From NCBI GenBank assembly GCA_948567375.1, contig OX419761.1, positions 32,862,501 through 32,926,500 of the forward strand: a DNA stretch of 64,000 nucleotides, given 5' to 3'. The stretch is from Lunularia cruciata (lineage: Eukaryota; Streptophyta; Marchantiopsida; Lunulariales; Lunulariaceae). The notes below the pieces were generated by a model. The model was not told where the DNA came from, searched no databases, and saw nothing but the letters and a program-made list of their open reading frames with translations. Shown here piece by piece: positions 63,952 to 64,000 of this stretch. Position 1 is the first letter of the stretch; the number at the start of each line of letters is the position of its first letter. A program made the position numbers and the translations under genes.

Positions 63952-64000
63952 CCTATCAACCGATAGACTAGGGCTGATCGATATGTCATGCCCACAATGG
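63952..64000 (+). pseudogene. X5: RT continuation at window edge
   Basis: Matches the PINR and DRYVMPT segment of X RT directly after S2. Cut by the end of the window. Confidence 0.65.

Overview
The window is a pile of nested LTR retrotransposons from a plant-type (streptophyte) nuclear genome. Reverse transcriptase, RNase H and integrase of Ty3/gypsy type appear again and again on both strands. TG...CA long terminal repeats, short target-site duplications and elements inserted inside older elements are all visible. I found no host protein gene, tRNA, rRNA or CRISPR. The exact species cannot be told from this sequence.

Layout, using working names. W (1-2845, minus strand) is the 5' part of an LTR element with an unfamiliar coiled-coil-rich protein. 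X is an old, heavily decayed family present as at least six pieces: X1 (2846-3593 plus 11397-19280, plus strand), X2 (19281-27303, minus), X6 (about 29385-31721, plus), X3 (34858-36798 plus 38658-44317, minus), X4 (45153-45507 plus 53310-62813, plus) and X5 (44318-45152, 62818-63217 and 63952-64000, plus). A (3594-11396) and B (45508-53309) are two young, complete, nearly identical Ty3/gypsy elements with uninterrupted 1608-codon gag-pol genes. A sits in the gag of X1 and B sits in the 5' LTR of X4. P (31722-34857) is another decayed gypsy element with heat-shock-like motifs in its LTR. S1 (36799-38657) and S2 (63218-63951) look like solo LTRs inserted in X3 and X5.

The main discovery is family X. 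Between its protease and reverse transcriptase it carries a C5-cytosine DNA methyltransferase domain: a motif I-like LELFGGIST, motif IV PCQ with the catalytic Cys, motif VI ENV, a motif VIII-like AHR segment and a motif X-like GQAMDLN. Five copies of this region, each broken differently, lie in the window. Behind the integrase the two copies that reach that far (X1 and X4) also encode a PHD finger with its Cys/His spacing almost intact. The inferred order is Gag (two zinc knuckles) - protease - methyltransferase - RT - RNase H - integrase - PHD. This is a retrotransposon that appears to have carried both a DNA-methylation writer and a chromatin reader. Its 3' end is odd: a 450-bp LTR-like block is flanked on both sides by copies of a 105-bp repeat.

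Elements A and B have a complex leader. A 57-codon ORF, a 157-codon zinc-knuckle ORF and a 54-codon ORF precede gag-pol, and the first and third small ORFs look like diverged duplicates of each other. All X coding regions are pseudogenes. Only A and B appear able to encode full products.
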